A stretch of 64,000 nt of DNA. Source: Salipiger thiooxidans (lineage in GTDB: Bacteria > Pseudomonadota > Alphaproteobacteria > Rhodobacterales > Rhodobacteraceae). The DNA lies in NCBI RefSeq assembly GCF_900102075.1, contig NZ_FNAV01000002.1, forward strand, positions 372,001 to 436,000, read 5' to 3'. The translations under genes were made by a program, and so were the position numbers. Shown one piece after another: positions 9,314 through 19,046 of the stretch (position 1 is the first letter of the stretch; the number at the start of each line of letters is the position of its first letter). The notes under the pieces were generated by a model. That model made no database searches. It was not told where the DNA came from and saw nothing but the letters and a program-made list of their open reading frames with translations.

Positions 9314-9887
9314 CCCGCAGAAGAAGACGGTACTCCAGCTCGTCGGAGTCGTGATCTTCATGGGCGCGATGGCCTGGGCCTCGGTGCCCTTCTACAACTG
9401 GTTCTGTCGGGTCACCGGCTTCGGCGGCACCACCAACGTCGCCGAAGGCACCACGGGCGAGATCCTCGACCGCACCATCAAGATCCGTTTCGACGGCTCC
9501 AAGGCGCGCGGCTTCGGTTGGGAATTCAAGCCGGTGCAGACCGAGATGACCCTGCGCATCGGCGAAGAGGGCCTCGCCTTCTACGAGGCCTACAACCCGA
9601 CCGACCGGGTGATCGCGGGTCAGGCCTCCTACAACGTCTACCCCTACGAGGCGGGCGCTTATTTCGACAAGATCGAATGCTTCTGCTTCTCCGAGCAGGT
9701 GCTGCAACCCGGTGAGCGCGTGCAGATGCCGGTGAGCTTCTTCGTGGACCCCGAGATCGTCGAGGACCGCGACGCGAAGTACACCAAGCACATCACGCTC
9801 AGCTACACTTTCTACGAGATCGACCTGCCCGAGGAGGAACAGGCCGCTCTCGATACCGAAGCCACGGACCAAGGCTCCGTGAACTGA
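9303..9887 (+). CDS. ctaG: Cytochrome c oxidase assembly protein CtaG/Cox11
   Basis: 194-residue copper chaperone that delivers copper to the CuB site of subunit I. One N-terminal membrane anchor (about 13-32) is followed by a periplasmic immunoglobulin-like domain. The copper-binding CFCF motif is present in [10 protein letters not shown], and the family segment [13 protein letters not shown] is intact. It overlaps the preceding small gene and is followed 36 bp later by ctaE. Confidence 0.96.
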   Translation: MAIDPQKKTVLQLVGVVIFMGAMAWASVPFYNWFCRVTGFGGTTNVAEGTTGEILDRTIKIRFDGSKARGFGWEFKPVQTEMTLRIGEEGLAFYEAYNPTDRVIAGQASYNVYPYEAGAYFDKIECFCFSEQVLQPGERVQMPVSFFVDPEIVEDRDAKYTKHITLSYTFYEIDLPEEEQAALDTEATDQGSVN

Positions 9888-9923
9888 ACGCCGATCCAAC
9901 GAGGGACATACAAGGGAAACGAG

Positions 9924-10724
9924 ATGGCGCACGCAAAGAACCACGACTACCACATTCTGAGCCCCTCCGTCTGGCCCTTCGTGGGCGCGGTTGCGGCCTT
10001 CGTGATGCTGTTCGGGGCGGTCCTCTGGATGCACGGCAGCGGCCCCTGGATCTTCCTCGCGGGCTTCGTCGCGGTGCTTTACGTGATGTTCGGCTGGTGG
10101 TCCGACGTGATCGCGGAAAGCCGCGTGGGCGATCATACCCCGGTGGTGGAGATCGGCCTGAAATACGGCTTCATCCTGTTCATCATGTCCGAAGTGATGT
10201 TCTTCTTCGCCTGGTTCTGGTCGTTCTTCAAACACGCGCTCTACCCGATGGGCCCGAACTCTCCGGCCGTCGACGGCGTCTGGCCGCCGGTCGGGATCGA
10301 GACCTTCGACCCCTGGCACCTGCCGCTGATCAACACCATGATCCTGCTTTGCTCGGGCTGCGCGGCGACCTGGGCGCACCACGCGCTGGTGCACGAGAAC
10401 AACCGCGAGGACATGAAGTGGGGCCTGATCATCGCCATTGTGCTCGGCGCGATCTTCACGGTCTTCCAGGCCTATGAATACAGCCACGCCGCCTTCGGCT
10501 TCTCGGGCAACATCTACGGCGCCAACTTCTTCATGGCGACGGGCTTCCACGGCGTGCACGTGATCATCGGCACGATCTTCCTCTTCGTCTGCCTGCTGCG
10601 GCTTATGAAGGGCGACTTCACCCAGACCAAGCACATCGGCTTCGAGGCCGCCGCCTGGTACTGGCACTTCGTCGACGTCGTGTGGCTGTTCCTCTTCGCC
10701 GCGGTCTACGTCTGGGGCGGCTGA
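9924..10724 (+). CDS. ctaE: Cytochrome c oxidase subunit III
   Basis: 266-residue, seven-helix subunit III that stabilises the aa3 oxidase and its proton uptake. Start [18 protein letters not shown] and the segments [15 protein letters not shown]-like [10 protein letters not shown] and FHGVHVIIG are family hallmarks. It is the last gene of the cluster, with a strong terminator 28 bp downstream. A SURF1 gene often follows ctaE in relatives. Here it is absent. Confidence 0.97.
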   Translation: MAHAKNHDYHILSPSVWPFVGAVAAFVMLFGAVLWMHGSGPWIFLAGFVAVLYVMFGWWSDVIAESRVGDHTPVVEIGLKYGFILFIMSEVMFFFAWFWSFFKHALYPMGPNSPAVDGVWPPVGIETFDPWHLPLINTMILLCSGCAATWAHHALVHENNREDMKWGLIIAIVLGAIFTVFQAYEYSHAAFGFSGNIYGANFFMATGFHGVHVIIGTIFLFVCLLRLMKGDFTQTKHIGFEAAAWYWHFVDVVWLFLFAAVYVWGG

Positions 10725-10751
10725 GCCGGTTCCCCACCGCCTGAAAACGCG

Positions 10752-10780
10752 AAAAGCGGGCCCCCAAGGCCCGCTTTTTT
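10752..10780 (+). terminator. Intrinsic terminator of the cta cluster
   Basis: Stem AGCGGGCC/GGCCCGCT (10755-10762 with 10768-10775), a five-base loop, then six T. It is well placed behind ctaE and close to the 3' end of the convergent phosphatase gene. Confidence 0.9.
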
Positions 10781-10802
10781 CGTTTCCGGCGATCGGACGG
10801 AC

Positions 10803-11456
10803 TCAGAGATGGGTGCGCGCGTAGGCCCGACCCGCCACCTCGAGATGCGGCACCGCGTTGAACTGCGTCACCGCAAGCCCCGTGGCCAGAGGCTGGATCC
10901 GGTGCACCGAGCTGTTCTCGACGGCGAGACAGGCATGCGCCAGCGCCCCCATCCCCAGCCCCATGCAGCTGCGCATGGCAAAGCCGATGAGCCCGCCCGA
11001 GGTCACCACCAGCGCCCTGCCCTCGCCCGCGGCGATCTCTTGCAGCACCTCGGAGACCCGCGCCTCGAAATCGGCAAAGCTCTCGGGCGCGCCCTCGAGC
11101 CCTCCCTCGCTCCATACGGTGAAGAGCTGCGGCAGGTGCAGGATGAAGCCCTCGCGATCCGAGGGCAGCGTCACCCCGTGCTGCTCTGCATAGAGCTGCG
11201 CCATGGTGAAGTACTCGAGCTCGTTGAGCCGGGCGTCGACCACCGGCTCGAGCCCGGTGTCCATCCCGGCAAAGGTCTCGCGATGCCGCCTCAACGTGCC
11301 GCAATAGGCGCGGGCAAAGACCTCGCCGGTGGCACGCATGTGCTCGCCGAGCCAGCGCGCCTGCTGGTGCCCGAGTTCGCTCAGCCGGTCATAGGAAAGC
11401 TCGTCTCGCGCCTCGGTATTGGCCTGGCCGTGACGTACGAGCGTGACATGGGACAT
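10803..11456 (-). CDS. Histidine phosphatase family protein
   Basis: 217-residue branch of the phosphoglycerate mutase-like superfamily. The catalytic LVRHGQ motif is at residues 6-11. CGTLRRHRETF supplies the second conserved arginine, and the acidic donor lies in NELEY. The second histidine expected late in the fold is less clear: VVTSGGLIGF shows Ser-Gly where His-Gly is usual, so catalysis may be altered. No neighbour indicates a substrate. It is convergent with ctaE. Confidence 0.82.
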   Translation of the reverse strand: MSHVTLVRHGQANTEARDELSYDRLSELGHQQARWLGEHMRATGEVFARAYCGTLRRHRETFAGMDTGLEPVVDARLNELEYFTMAQLYAEQHGVTLPSDREGFILHLPQLFTVWSEGGLEGAPESFADFEARVSEVLQEIAAGEGRALVVTSGGLIGFAMRSCMGLGMGALAHACLAVENSSVHRIQPLATGLAVTQFNAVPHLEVAGRAYARTHL

Positions 11457-11679
11457 GAAGCACCTTCCTTTTCCTTGCCTCTTACGGGCGACGCGGGGAA
11501 ATGGAAAGCCGCGGCACCGGTCGACGCCAAGCCGAGCAACGCCCGTCAGGCAAACCGGCGCAATGCCACGGGCACCAACGGCCGACCGGCGCCGGAGGCG
11601 ACGGGAGGCTTGCCTGTGCCGCGTCAGCGGCTCCTTGAAGGAAGGTCACGCGCCCCCGCGATCTGCGAGAACAAGGGGC

Positions 11680-12012
11680 TCAGGCCGCGCCGCCCTGGCT
11701 GCGCTCGATCCAGGCGCGCAGCTCCTCGGCCTCGCGCCGCGCCTCGCGCAGCCCGTCCATGGCCGCCGACAGCTCCGCCTCGGTCTGAGCAAGCTGGTTG
11801 GTCAGTTCCGCCTCGCGCTGTTGCAGGTAGGTGATCGCCTGGTCGCGGGTCTCCTCGGCCTCGTGCAGCTCCTGGCTCATGCGCTCGAGCTGGTCCACGT
11901 CCGCCTGGCTGATCCGCTTGAAGCGATGCACGAGCCAGTTGGCGAACCAGCCCATGCAGAAGGCCACGAACAGGATGATCGCCGTGGCGATCACGAATTC
12001 GGTCCGGTTCAT
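11680..12012 (-). CDS. Small membrane protein with coiled coil
   Basis: 110 residues: one N-terminal membrane helix (about 6-28) followed by a long charged heptad-like region rich in Glu, Gln and Leu (about 37-100). The start overlaps the stop of the upstream OmpA-like gene by 4 bp, so the two are translationally coupled and may act together at the cell envelope. I recognise it as a conserved neighbour in Rhodobacterales but know no function. Confidence 0.72.
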   Translation of the reverse strand: MNRTEFVIATAIILFVAFCMGWFANWLVHRFKRISQADVDQLERMSQELHEAEETRDQAITYLQQREAELTNQLAQTEAELSAAMDGLREARREAEELRAWIERSQGGAA

Positions 12013-13958
12013 TCCGTTGCCCCTTCTGCACCGTCTTCCGCATCGGAGGCGTCGGCATCCCCGTCACCTTCCTGTGCGGCCTCGGTATCGCCGTCTTGGG
12101 CGCCTTCTTCAAGCTCTTCCAGCGTCGTCTTCACTTCTTCCGTGGGTTCCGGGCGGATCAGCCTGAACTCGATCCGGCGGTTGGCCTCGCGGCCCTCCTC
12201 GGTTTTGTTGTCGGCGATGGGCTGCTCCTCGCCATATCCGCGCACCCGGTATGAGGCGGTCAGCACACGGCGGTTGCGCAGCGCATCAAGCACCGCCTGC
12301 GCCCGGTCCTGGCTCAGCTGCTGGTTCATGCTCTCGCGGCCCTGGCTGTCGGTGTGGCCCTGGATCTCGAGCGGGATGTCCCCGCAGAGCTTCAGCAGCT
12401 CGGCGATGTCGTCCATCACGTCCTTGGCCGAGGCGTCGAGATTGGCCGAGCCCGGCTCGAAGTTGATCTTCCGGTCGCCGACGATCTCGACGATCTGTGC
12501 CTCGCACTCGTCCGGCGTCGGGATGCCCAGCGTCGGGTCCAGCTTCTCCTGGTAGAGCACGTTGATCTCGAACTCAGCGCCCTGCCCCAGCTTGTCCGCA
12601 AGCAGCCCCGAGATCTCGGCATTGGCGTCGGTGCTGCCGGTGTTGCCCGACACGGTGACCAGGTCCGGCGTCACCCGCACCACGCCGTTCGAGAGCTCGC
12701 CCAGAGCCTCGAGCCCGGCCAGCACCCGCGCCGACCAGTTCGCCGGCAGGTCTGGATCGACCCGTGCGGCGGTGTAGACCGCGTCCGAACCGAAGCGCGC
12801 CCGTGCAAAACTGTCCGCGGTCTGGCGCGCGATCTCGGAATGCACCCGGCCGCGTAGCTGGACCGAGCCCTCGGGGCTCAGCGTCGCGGTGAACTCGGGC
12901 GGGCCCTGGTCGCTGGCTTCGGGGATTTCGGGCAGCACGGCTTTCAGTGCGAAGACCTCGGGCAGCGCGCTTTCCAGCTCGCCCACGACCCGGTCGAAGA
13001 GCCCCTGCTCGGTGCCCTCGGGCGCCAGCAGCGCCACATCGGCGTTCGAGAAGGTGACCGAACCGCCGCCCAGCTCCTGCACCGCCTTGATCGCGAGCAC
13101 GGCCGCGTCCGCCCAGCGCCGTGTCGGCACGCCGAGCCCCAGCCGGCAGCTCGCCGCGGCCGAGACCCCGGCCGCGCGGGCGGCGTCGAGGATGCGGTCG
13201 CGCGCCGCCTCGGTATCGGCTGAGCAGGCGTCGAAATGGGCGCCCTGCTCGTCGATCAGGAAGCGCAGGGTGAAGGGCGTGATCACCGGGCGCGGCGCCG
13301 AGAGATCCAGCGTCAGCTCAAGCCCGTCCGGGCGGCGCCGCTCGAACTCGGTGCGCAGGCGGCGCTTGGCATCCTCGCTGTCGGTCATCGCCTTGATCGC
13401 CACGGCGCCCGCGCTGATCGACACCTTCGAGCGCGGCAGGTCCCGCAGCGAGCGCAGCGCGAAGCTCATCGCCTCGTTCCAGCCGTCGGGTGCGGGGAAA
13501 TCGGCGACCTCGAGCAGGTCCGACACCTCGCCGTTGCTGCCGGCGATGGCATTGAAGCGCTCGATCATGTCCTCGCGGTCGGCGGTGTCGGGCAACAGGC
13601 CGATCACCGAGATGCCGTCGTCGTTGCGCAGGATCTCGACCGAGAACTGCGGCGGCTGGATGTCGGCGGCCTCGGCCACCAGCATCTGGTCGATGACCCG
13701 CGCCGAATCAACCGCTGTCCCCGCCAGCGTCACCGCCCGGAATCGCTGTGCCTCGTCCGGCGCCTCGCCGATCAGGAAGACCTGCAGGCCGTTCACGTCG
13801 ACCTCGGCCCAGTCCAGCTCCCCCTGCGACAGCGCGTCCTTCACCGAGGTCCGGGAGCTTTCCTCGACCATGTTCAGGGCAACCACGGCGGCGAGGATAC
13901 AGAGCATCGCGGCGGCGATCAGAGCGGTGGCGGGAATGGCGATCTTGGACAGGCGCAT
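12009..13958 (-). CDS. OmpA-family protein with BON-like repeats
   Basis: 649-residue envelope protein. An N-terminal membrane helix (about 10-30) anchors it. The middle ~400 residues hold repeated BON-like segments (for example VDVNGLQVFLIGEAPDE and repeated R-V-x-V-x-G phrases). The C-terminal OmpA domain has the peptidoglycan-binding signature (EIQGHTDSQG and LSQDRAQAVLDAL). The final ~40 residues are strongly acidic (Glu, Asp, Ala, Gly). The internal Met at 13958 was chosen because it directly precedes the membrane segment. It overlaps the coiled-coil protein gene downstream. It probably links the inner membrane to peptidoglycan. Confidence 0.85.
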   Translation of the reverse strand: MRLSKIAIPATALIAAAMLCILAAVVALNMVEESSRTSVKDALSQGELDWAEVDVNGLQVFLIGEAPDEAQRFRAVTLAGTAVDSARVIDQMLVAEAADIQPPQFSVEILRNDDGISVIGLLPDTADREDMIERFNAIAGSNGEVSDLLEVADFPAPDGWNEAMSFALRSLRDLPRSKVSISAGAVAIKAMTDSEDAKRRLRTEFERRRPDGLELTLDLSAPRPVITPFTLRFLIDEQGAHFDACSADTEAARDRILDAARAAGVSAAASCRLGLGVPTRRWADAAVLAIKAVQELGGGSVTFSNADVALLAPEGTEQGLFDRVVGELESALPEVFALKAVLPEIPEASDQGPPEFTATLSPEGSVQLRGRVHSEIARQTADSFARARFGSDAVYTAARVDPDLPANWSARVLAGLEALGELSNGVVRVTPDLVTVSGNTGSTDANAEISGLLADKLGQGAEFEINVLYQEKLDPTLGIPTPDECEAQIVEIVGDRKINFEPGSANLDASAKDVMDDIAELLKLCGDIPLEIQGHTDSQGRESMNQQLSQDRAQAVLDALRNRRVLTASYRVRGYGEEQPIADNKTEEGREANRRIEFRLIRPEPTEEVKTTLEELEEGAQDGDTEAAQEGDGDADASDAEDGAEGATE

Positions 13959-14021
13959 AGGCCGTGAGTTCCCTTTGTCGTTTATCCGGAACCTGATACG
14001 CGGCAGTCTTGACCTGCGCAA

Positions 14022-14990
14022 TCAGGCGAGCAGAGCAGCGGCGAAAAACAGCACAGGCAGAATGCCGGCGTCGCGGTTGGACCGAAAGAGCATGAGAAGC
14101 CGGTCGTTGTCGTTCACGTCGAGCCGCCGCATCTGCCACACCATGTGCCAGCCAAAGGCCCAGGGTCCGGCGATCAGCACCACCAGCGCGAGGATCTCGC
14201 CGCGCGGCGCCGCCGCCACGATCGCGAGCCCCATCAGCGCCACCGAGATCACCAGGAAACCCGCGAGCCACTTGGGCGTCGCCGCGTCGCCGAACAGGCG
14301 CGCGGTGGATTTCACCCCGATGAGCGCGTCGTCCTCCTTGTCCTGGTGGGCGTAGATCGTGTCGTAGAACAGCGTCCAGGCCATGCCCGAGAGATACAAC
14401 AGCACCGCGGGCAGCCCGAGGCTGCCGGTGTGCGCCGTCCAGGCCAGCAGCGCACCCCAGTTGAAGGCGATGCCGAGGAAGACCTGTGGCCACCAGGTGA
14501 ATCGCTTGGCGAAGGGGTAGACCGCCACCGGCAGCAGCGAGACCACGCCGAGCAGGATCGCCATGGGCGGGAAGGTCACGAGGATGCCGAACGACACCAG
14601 CGACTGGATCACCGCCCAGGCCAGCGCCTGCCTGGCGCTCACCTGCCCAGAGGGGATCGGCCGCGACGCGGTGCGCGCCACCGAGCCGTCGAAGTCGCGG
14701 TCGGTGATGTCGTTCCAGGTGCAGCCCGCGCCGCGCATCAGGAATGCGCCGATGCCGCAGCCGAGGAAGATCCAGAGGTCGAACCAGCGGGGCTGCCCGT
14801 CAGACACCATGGCGAGCAGCAGCCCCCACCAGCAGGGCAGCAGCAGCAGCCATGTTCCGATCGGTCGGTCGGCGCGCGACAGGCGCAGGTAGGGGCGCGT
14901 CCAGGCCGGTGCGTAGTGGTCGACCCAGTTGCCGCGGACCGCGTCCGAGACCTGTCCCTCTGCCTCTGGCGTTGTTCCCGGTTGGCTCAT
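14022..14990 (-). CDS. ubiA: 4-hydroxybenzoate octaprenyltransferase
   Basis: 322-residue integral membrane prenyltransferase that attaches the polyprenyl tail to 4-hydroxybenzoate in ubiquinone synthesis. The first Asp-rich motif is NDITDRDFDGSVART and the second is YAHQDKEDDALIGVKST. Start MSQPGTTPEAEG at 14990 is preferred over the much longer frame, whose first 250 residues are antisense to rsmE. It is divergent from rsmE with the two start codons only 12 bp apart. Confidence 0.95.
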   Translation of the reverse strand: MSQPGTTPEAEGQVSDAVRGNWVDHYAPAWTRPYLRLSRADRPIGTWLLLLPCWWGLLLAMVSDGQPRWFDLWIFLGCGIGAFLMRGAGCTWNDITDRDFDGSVARTASRPIPSGQVSARQALAWAVIQSLVSFGILVTFPPMAILLGVVSLLPVAVYPFAKRFTWWPQVFLGIAFNWGALLAWTAHTGSLGLPAVLLYLSGMAWTLFYDTIYAHQDKEDDALIGVKSTARLFGDAATPKWLAGFLVISVALMGLAIVAAAPRGEILALVVLIAGPWAFGWHMVWQMRRLDVNDNDRLLMLFRSNRDAGILPVLFFAAALLA

Positions 14991-15002
14991 ATGGTGCGCC
15001 TC

Positions 15003-15725
15003 ATGACTGCGAAAGTTCGCCTGTTTGTAGATCACCCGCTGGGCGCGGGACAACCTGTCCCTCTGACACGGGAGCAGGCCCACTATCTCTTTTCCGTGAT
15101 GCGGCTCGGTGCCGGCGCCCCCATTCTGCTCTTCAATGGCCGCGATGGCGAGTGGCTGTGCGAGGTCACCGAGGCTGGCAAACGCGGCGGCGAGGCCGTC
15201 TGCGACACGCAGACGCGGCCGCAGCAGATGCCGCCCGACCTCTGGCTGCTGTTCGCGCCGATCAAGAAGGCGCGCACCGATTTCATCGTCGAAAAGGCGG
15301 TGGAGCTCGGGGTGCGGCGCCTGTTGCCCGTGCAGACCCAGTTCACCAATTCCGAGCGGATTCGGCAGGACCGGCTTCAGGCCCACGCGGTCGAGGCGGC
15401 CGAGCAATGCGGCGCACTCTTCGTGCCCGAGGTGGCCGAGCTTGCGCGACTCGAGCGACTGCTCGCCGACTGGCCCACGGGCCGGGCGCTGCTCTTCTGC
15501 GACGAGGCCGAGGCCGGAAGCCGTGCCGCGGCGCTCGACGCCGCCCCGGCGCCCGCCGCGGTGCTGATCGGCCCCGAGGGCGGATTCGCCGACGCCGAGC
15601 GCGCCCGGCTCGGCGCCATGGACGAGACCCGCGTCATCGCGCTCGGGCCGCGCATCCTGCGCGCCGACACCGCCGCCGTGGCCGCGATCACGCTCTGGCA
15701 GGTCGCCTGCGGGGACTGGGCATGA
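15003..15725 (+). CDS. rsmE: 16S rRNA (uracil-1498-N3) methyltransferase
   Basis: 240-residue SPOUT-class methyltransferase of the small ribosomal subunit. An N-terminal PUA-like region (VRLFVDHPL...LTREQAHYLFSVMRL) precedes the knotted SAM-binding fold with LIGPEGGFADAE and LGPRILRADTAAVAAI. The Met at 15003 is preferred. An in-frame ATG at 14991 would abut the ubiA start. The stop overlaps the next start as ATGA. Confidence 0.95.
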   Translation: MTAKVRLFVDHPLGAGQPVPLTREQAHYLFSVMRLGAGAPILLFNGRDGEWLCEVTEAGKRGGEAVCDTQTRPQQMPPDLWLLFAPIKKARTDFIVEKAVELGVRRLLPVQTQFTNSERIRQDRLQAHAVEAAEQCGALFVPEVAELARLERLLADWPTGRALLFCDEAEAGSRAAALDAAPAPAAVLIGPEGGFADAERARLGAMDETRVIALGPRILRADTAAVAAITLWQVACGDWA

Positions 15726-16579
15726 TCCGCCCCGCCCGGCCCGGCGAGGCGCCCGCAATCGACGCCTTCCTCGCGCGCCATGCCGAAAGCTCTATGTTCC
15801 TGCGCAGCAACCTTGCCGCCCACGGGCTTTCCGGCAGCGAACATCGCAACGCGACGCGGTTCTGGGTCGCCCCCGCCGAGGGCGAGATCCGCGCCGTTTT
15901 CGGCCGCACCTCCGCGGGCTTTCTCGTGCTGCAGGCGCCCGACGCGCCGGATGCGTGGCACCGCGCCTTCGTGGCGGCGCTTGGCGACAACACCATCGCC
16001 GCGCTCACCGGCGAGGCCCGCCAGACCGAGGCGACGCTCGCAGCCCTCGGCCTACCCGACACCGCCTGGCGGCTGAACCATTCCGAGCCGCTCTACCGGC
16101 TCGCGCTCGACACCCTGCCCGCGTCCTCCGCCTCCATCCGCCCGCCAGTCGAGGCCGACATTCCGCTGCTCGCCCACTGGTTTCTCGACTACACCGCCAG
16201 CACCGGCATCAGCTCGCGTGACGAGGCGGCGCAGGTCACGGCGCTGAAACGCGCGGTGGAGTCGGTGCCGCTCGGCCATGTGCGGCTGCTGATCGAGGAC
16301 GGCGCCCCGGTGGCGATGAGCGCGGTCAACGCCCGCCTGCCCGCGATGGTGCAGATCGGCGGCGTCTACGTGCCGCCGGAGCTGCGCAGCCGCGGTCGGG
16401 GCGGTGCGGTCGTCGCCGCACAGCTTCTCGAGGAACGGGCGCGTGGGGTGCGCGACGCCGTGCTCTTCGCCAACAACGACGCCGCCGCCCGCGCCTACGA
16501 ACGCATCGGTTTTGCCCGCGTCGGCAGCTACCGCGTCGCCGTCCTTGAGCGACAGGTGACGCCGGGGGTCGCCGCATGA
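15722..16579 (+). CDS. GNAT family N-acetyltransferase
   Basis: 285 residues. The C-terminal half is a GNAT domain with the acetyl-CoA loop VYVPPELRSRGRGGAVV and the late AVLFANNDAAARAYERIGF segment. The N-terminal half is a diverged acetyltransferase-like domain. It overlaps rsmE upstream and the next gene downstream by 4 bp each, so all three are probably one transcript. The substrate is unknown. Confidence 0.85.
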   Translation: MIRPARPGEAPAIDAFLARHAESSMFLRSNLAAHGLSGSEHRNATRFWVAPAEGEIRAVFGRTSAGFLVLQAPDAPDAWHRAFVAALGDNTIAALTGEARQTEATLAALGLPDTAWRLNHSEPLYRLALDTLPASSASIRPPVEADIPLLAHWFLDYTASTGISSRDEAAQVTALKRAVESVPLGHVRLLIEDGAPVAMSAVNARLPAMVQIGGVYVPPELRSRGRGGAVVAAQLLEERARGVRDAVLFANNDAAARAYERIGFARVGSYRVAVLERQVTPGVAA

Positions 16580-17106
16580 GCCTGATCCGGCCCGCAGCCA
16601 AGGCCCGCCTGTCACAATGGCGCGAGGCGCTCTGGGGCGCGGGCGTGCTGGCGCTCGGGCTCTACTGGGGGTTCTGGACCGGCGGCGGGCTGCTGCACTG
16701 GATCGGCTACGTCGTGGCCATCGTCGGCGCGCTGCTCATCATCGCGGGCATCCAGCGCGGCCGCTTCCGCACAGGCTCGGGCGGGCCGGGCGTGGTACAG
16801 ATCGTCGAGGGGCGCATCGCCTATTTCGGCCCCCTCACCGGCGGCACCGCAGAGCTCGGACAGCTCTCGCGCCTCGTGCTCGACCCCAGCGGGAAGCCGC
16901 CGCACTGGCTGCTGCACCAGCCCGGCCAGCTGCCGCTCGCGATCCCGCTCACCGCCGAGGGCGCCGACGCGCTCTTCGACGCCTTCGCCACGCTGCCCGG
17001 CCTGCGCACCGAGCGCATGCTGCACGAGATGCACCGCGACGGCACACACCCCGTCACCATCTGGCAGGCGGCAACGTGCAATTCCACACACCTCCGTCTG
17101 CATTGA
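16576..17106 (+). CDS. Conserved membrane protein of unknown function
   Basis: 176 residues with two hydrophobic helices near the N-terminus (about 20-36 and 40-58) and a soluble domain that includes GVVQIVEGRIAYFGPLTGG. It starts inside the GNAT stop codon (ATGA). The rsmE-GNAT-this gene-gshA order suggests a stable cluster, but I recognise no function. Confidence 0.75.
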   Translation: MSLIRPAAKARLSQWREALWGAGVLALGLYWGFWTGGGLLHWIGYVVAIVGALLIIAGIQRGRFRTGSGGPGVVQIVEGRIAYFGPLTGGTAELGQLSRLVLDPSGKPPHWLLHQPGQLPLAIPLTAEGADALFDAFATLPGLRTERMLHEMHRDGTHPVTIWQAATCNSTHLRLH

Positions 17107-17172
17107 CAAGGCTGGGTATTCCGCCCATCCCTGACCTTCAACACGACACGGCCACGACAAGCGGAGCGCTAC

Positions 17173-18543
17173 ATGTCCATTCCCCAGTCCGGCGGCGGGC
17201 CGATCGAGCATCCCTCCCAGCTCGCGGAGTACCTTGCGGCCGGTAGCAAACCGAAGAGCGACTGGCGCATCGGCACCGAGCACGAGAAGTTCGGCTATCT
17301 CACCGACACCCACGAGCCACTGCCCTATGACGGTCCGCGCTCGATCCGCGCCGTGCTCGAAGGGCTGCGCGATCGCTACGGCTGGGACCCGGTCGAGGAA
17401 GGCGGGCACCTGATCGGGCTCACCAAGGACGGCGCCAACGTCTCGCTCGAGCCCGGCGGGGCGCTCGAGCTCTCCGGCGCGCCGCTCGAGACCATCCACC
17501 AGACCTGCGACGAGGTGAACGAGCACCTGCGCGAGGTGAAGAGCATCGCCGATGCCATCGGCGTGGGCTTCATCGGGCTTGGTGCCGCGCCCGAGTGGTC
17601 GCACGAAGAGATGCCGCTCATGCCCAAGGGCCGGTACAAGCTGATGGACGCCTACATGGGCCGCGTCGGCACCACCGGCACCACCATGATGCGGCGCACT
17701 TGCACGGTGCAGGTGAACCTCGATTTCGGCTCCGAGGCCGACATGGTCAAGAAGATGCGCGTGGCGCTCGCGCTGCAGCCGGTCGCGACCGCGCTCTTCG
17801 CCAACTCGCCCTTCTTCGAGGGCGCGCCCAACGGCATGAAGAGCTACCGCTCCTACGTCTGGCGCCATCTCGACGCCGACCGCACCGGCATGCTGCCCTT
17901 CGTCTTCGAGGACGGTTTCGGCTTCGAGCGCTACGTCGACTACGCGCTCGATGTGCCGATGTATTTCGTCTACCGCGACGGCAAGTACATCGATGCGCTC
18001 GGGATGTCGTTCCGCGACTTCATGAAGGGCAAGCTGCCGGCGCTGCCGGGCGAGATCCCGACGCTTTCGGACTGGGCCGACCACCTAACCACGATCTTCC
18101 CCGAGGCGCGGCTGAAGAAGTTCATCGAGATGCGCGGCGCCGATGGCGGCCCGTGGCGGCGGCTCTGTGCCCTGCCCGCCTTCTGGGTCGGGCTGACCTA
18201 CGACAGCACCGCGCTCGATGCCGCATGGGACCTCGTCAAGGACTGGGACGCGCCGACCCGCGAAACGCTGCGCATCGCCGCCGCCGACCAGGCGCTCGAC
18301 GCCCGGGTGGAGAACATCCACATGCACGAGCTGGCGCGCCGGACCGTCGAGATCGCCGAGGCCGGGCTCAAGGCCCGCGCCTGCACCGGCGCCGGCGGAC
18401 TGCTGCCCGACGAAACGCATTTCCTCAATGCTCTGAAGGAAAGCCTCGACAGCGGCAAGGTGCTGGCCGACGAGCTGCTCGACCACTACCGCGGCGACTG
18501 GGGCGGCGACCTCGGCCGGATCTACGCGCAATACAGCTACTGA
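17173..18543 (+). CDS. gshA: Glutamate-cysteine ligase (plant/proteobacterial type)
   Basis: 456-residue first enzyme of glutathione synthesis, of the class shared by plants and Alphaproteobacteria. Family segments: IGTEHEKFGYL (substrate Glu motif), EPGGALELSGAP, RMGTTG-like GRVGTTGTTMMRRTCTVQ with the redox-relevant cysteine, and FVFEDGFGFERYVDYAL. Length is normal. It lies 66 bp after the small membrane protein gene. Glutathione users in the window include gloA, a GST and a GFA-family protein. Confidence 0.96.
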   Translation: MSIPQSGGGPIEHPSQLAEYLAAGSKPKSDWRIGTEHEKFGYLTDTHEPLPYDGPRSIRAVLEGLRDRYGWDPVEEGGHLIGLTKDGANVSLEPGGALELSGAPLETIHQTCDEVNEHLREVKSIADAIGVGFIGLGAAPEWSHEEMPLMPKGRYKLMDAYMGRVGTTGTTMMRRTCTVQVNLDFGSEADMVKKMRVALALQPVATALFANSPFFEGAPNGMKSYRSYVWRHLDADRTGMLPFVFEDGFGFERYVDYALDVPMYFVYRDGKYIDALGMSFRDFMKGKLPALPGEIPTLSDWADHLTTIFPEARLKKFIEMRGADGGPWRRLCALPAFWVGLTYDSTALDAAWDLVKDWDAPTRETLRIAAADQALDARVENIHMHELARRTVEIAEAGLKARACTGAGGLLPDETHFLNALKESLDSGKVLADELLDHYRGDWGGDLGRIYAQYSY

Positions 18544-19046
18544 GGCCGTCGCGGCCGGTCCGCCGCCCGTTCGGCTTCAGGCACTGGCATCGGTGCAGGC
18601 GCTGGCTCGGGTTTTGACACGGGCCCCGCTTCTGACACGGATGTCAGGCGCTGACGCGCCGCGAGACGTTGCGCTGGAAATACGCGTGCATCTCCTGCCT
18701 GCGCCGGGCGAGTTCGTCCGGCGAGGGCCGCGCCCCGGCTTGCAACAGTACCGCGTGGAAATCCAGCGCGCTCGGCGCGGGTCCGCGGCGACCCCGGGCG
18801 GTCCGGCGTCGCGCGCCTTCAGGGTGAGGGCGTTGCAAAGGCAGGACTGAAGGGCGGCGACTGATCCGGACATCCCGAGCCTCCATCTGATCGAAAGGGG
18901 GGCGATGCGTTCCGTTCGCACGCGAGGCTCGGCGCCGCGTGGGGTGGAAATGCGACCTGACCGCGGCCAATCGGGGGAGGAGCCTGCGAACACCCGACAC
19001 CCAGCGATGCCTTCGGCTGGCAGGGTTTGAGGGGCGTTGATCCGGA

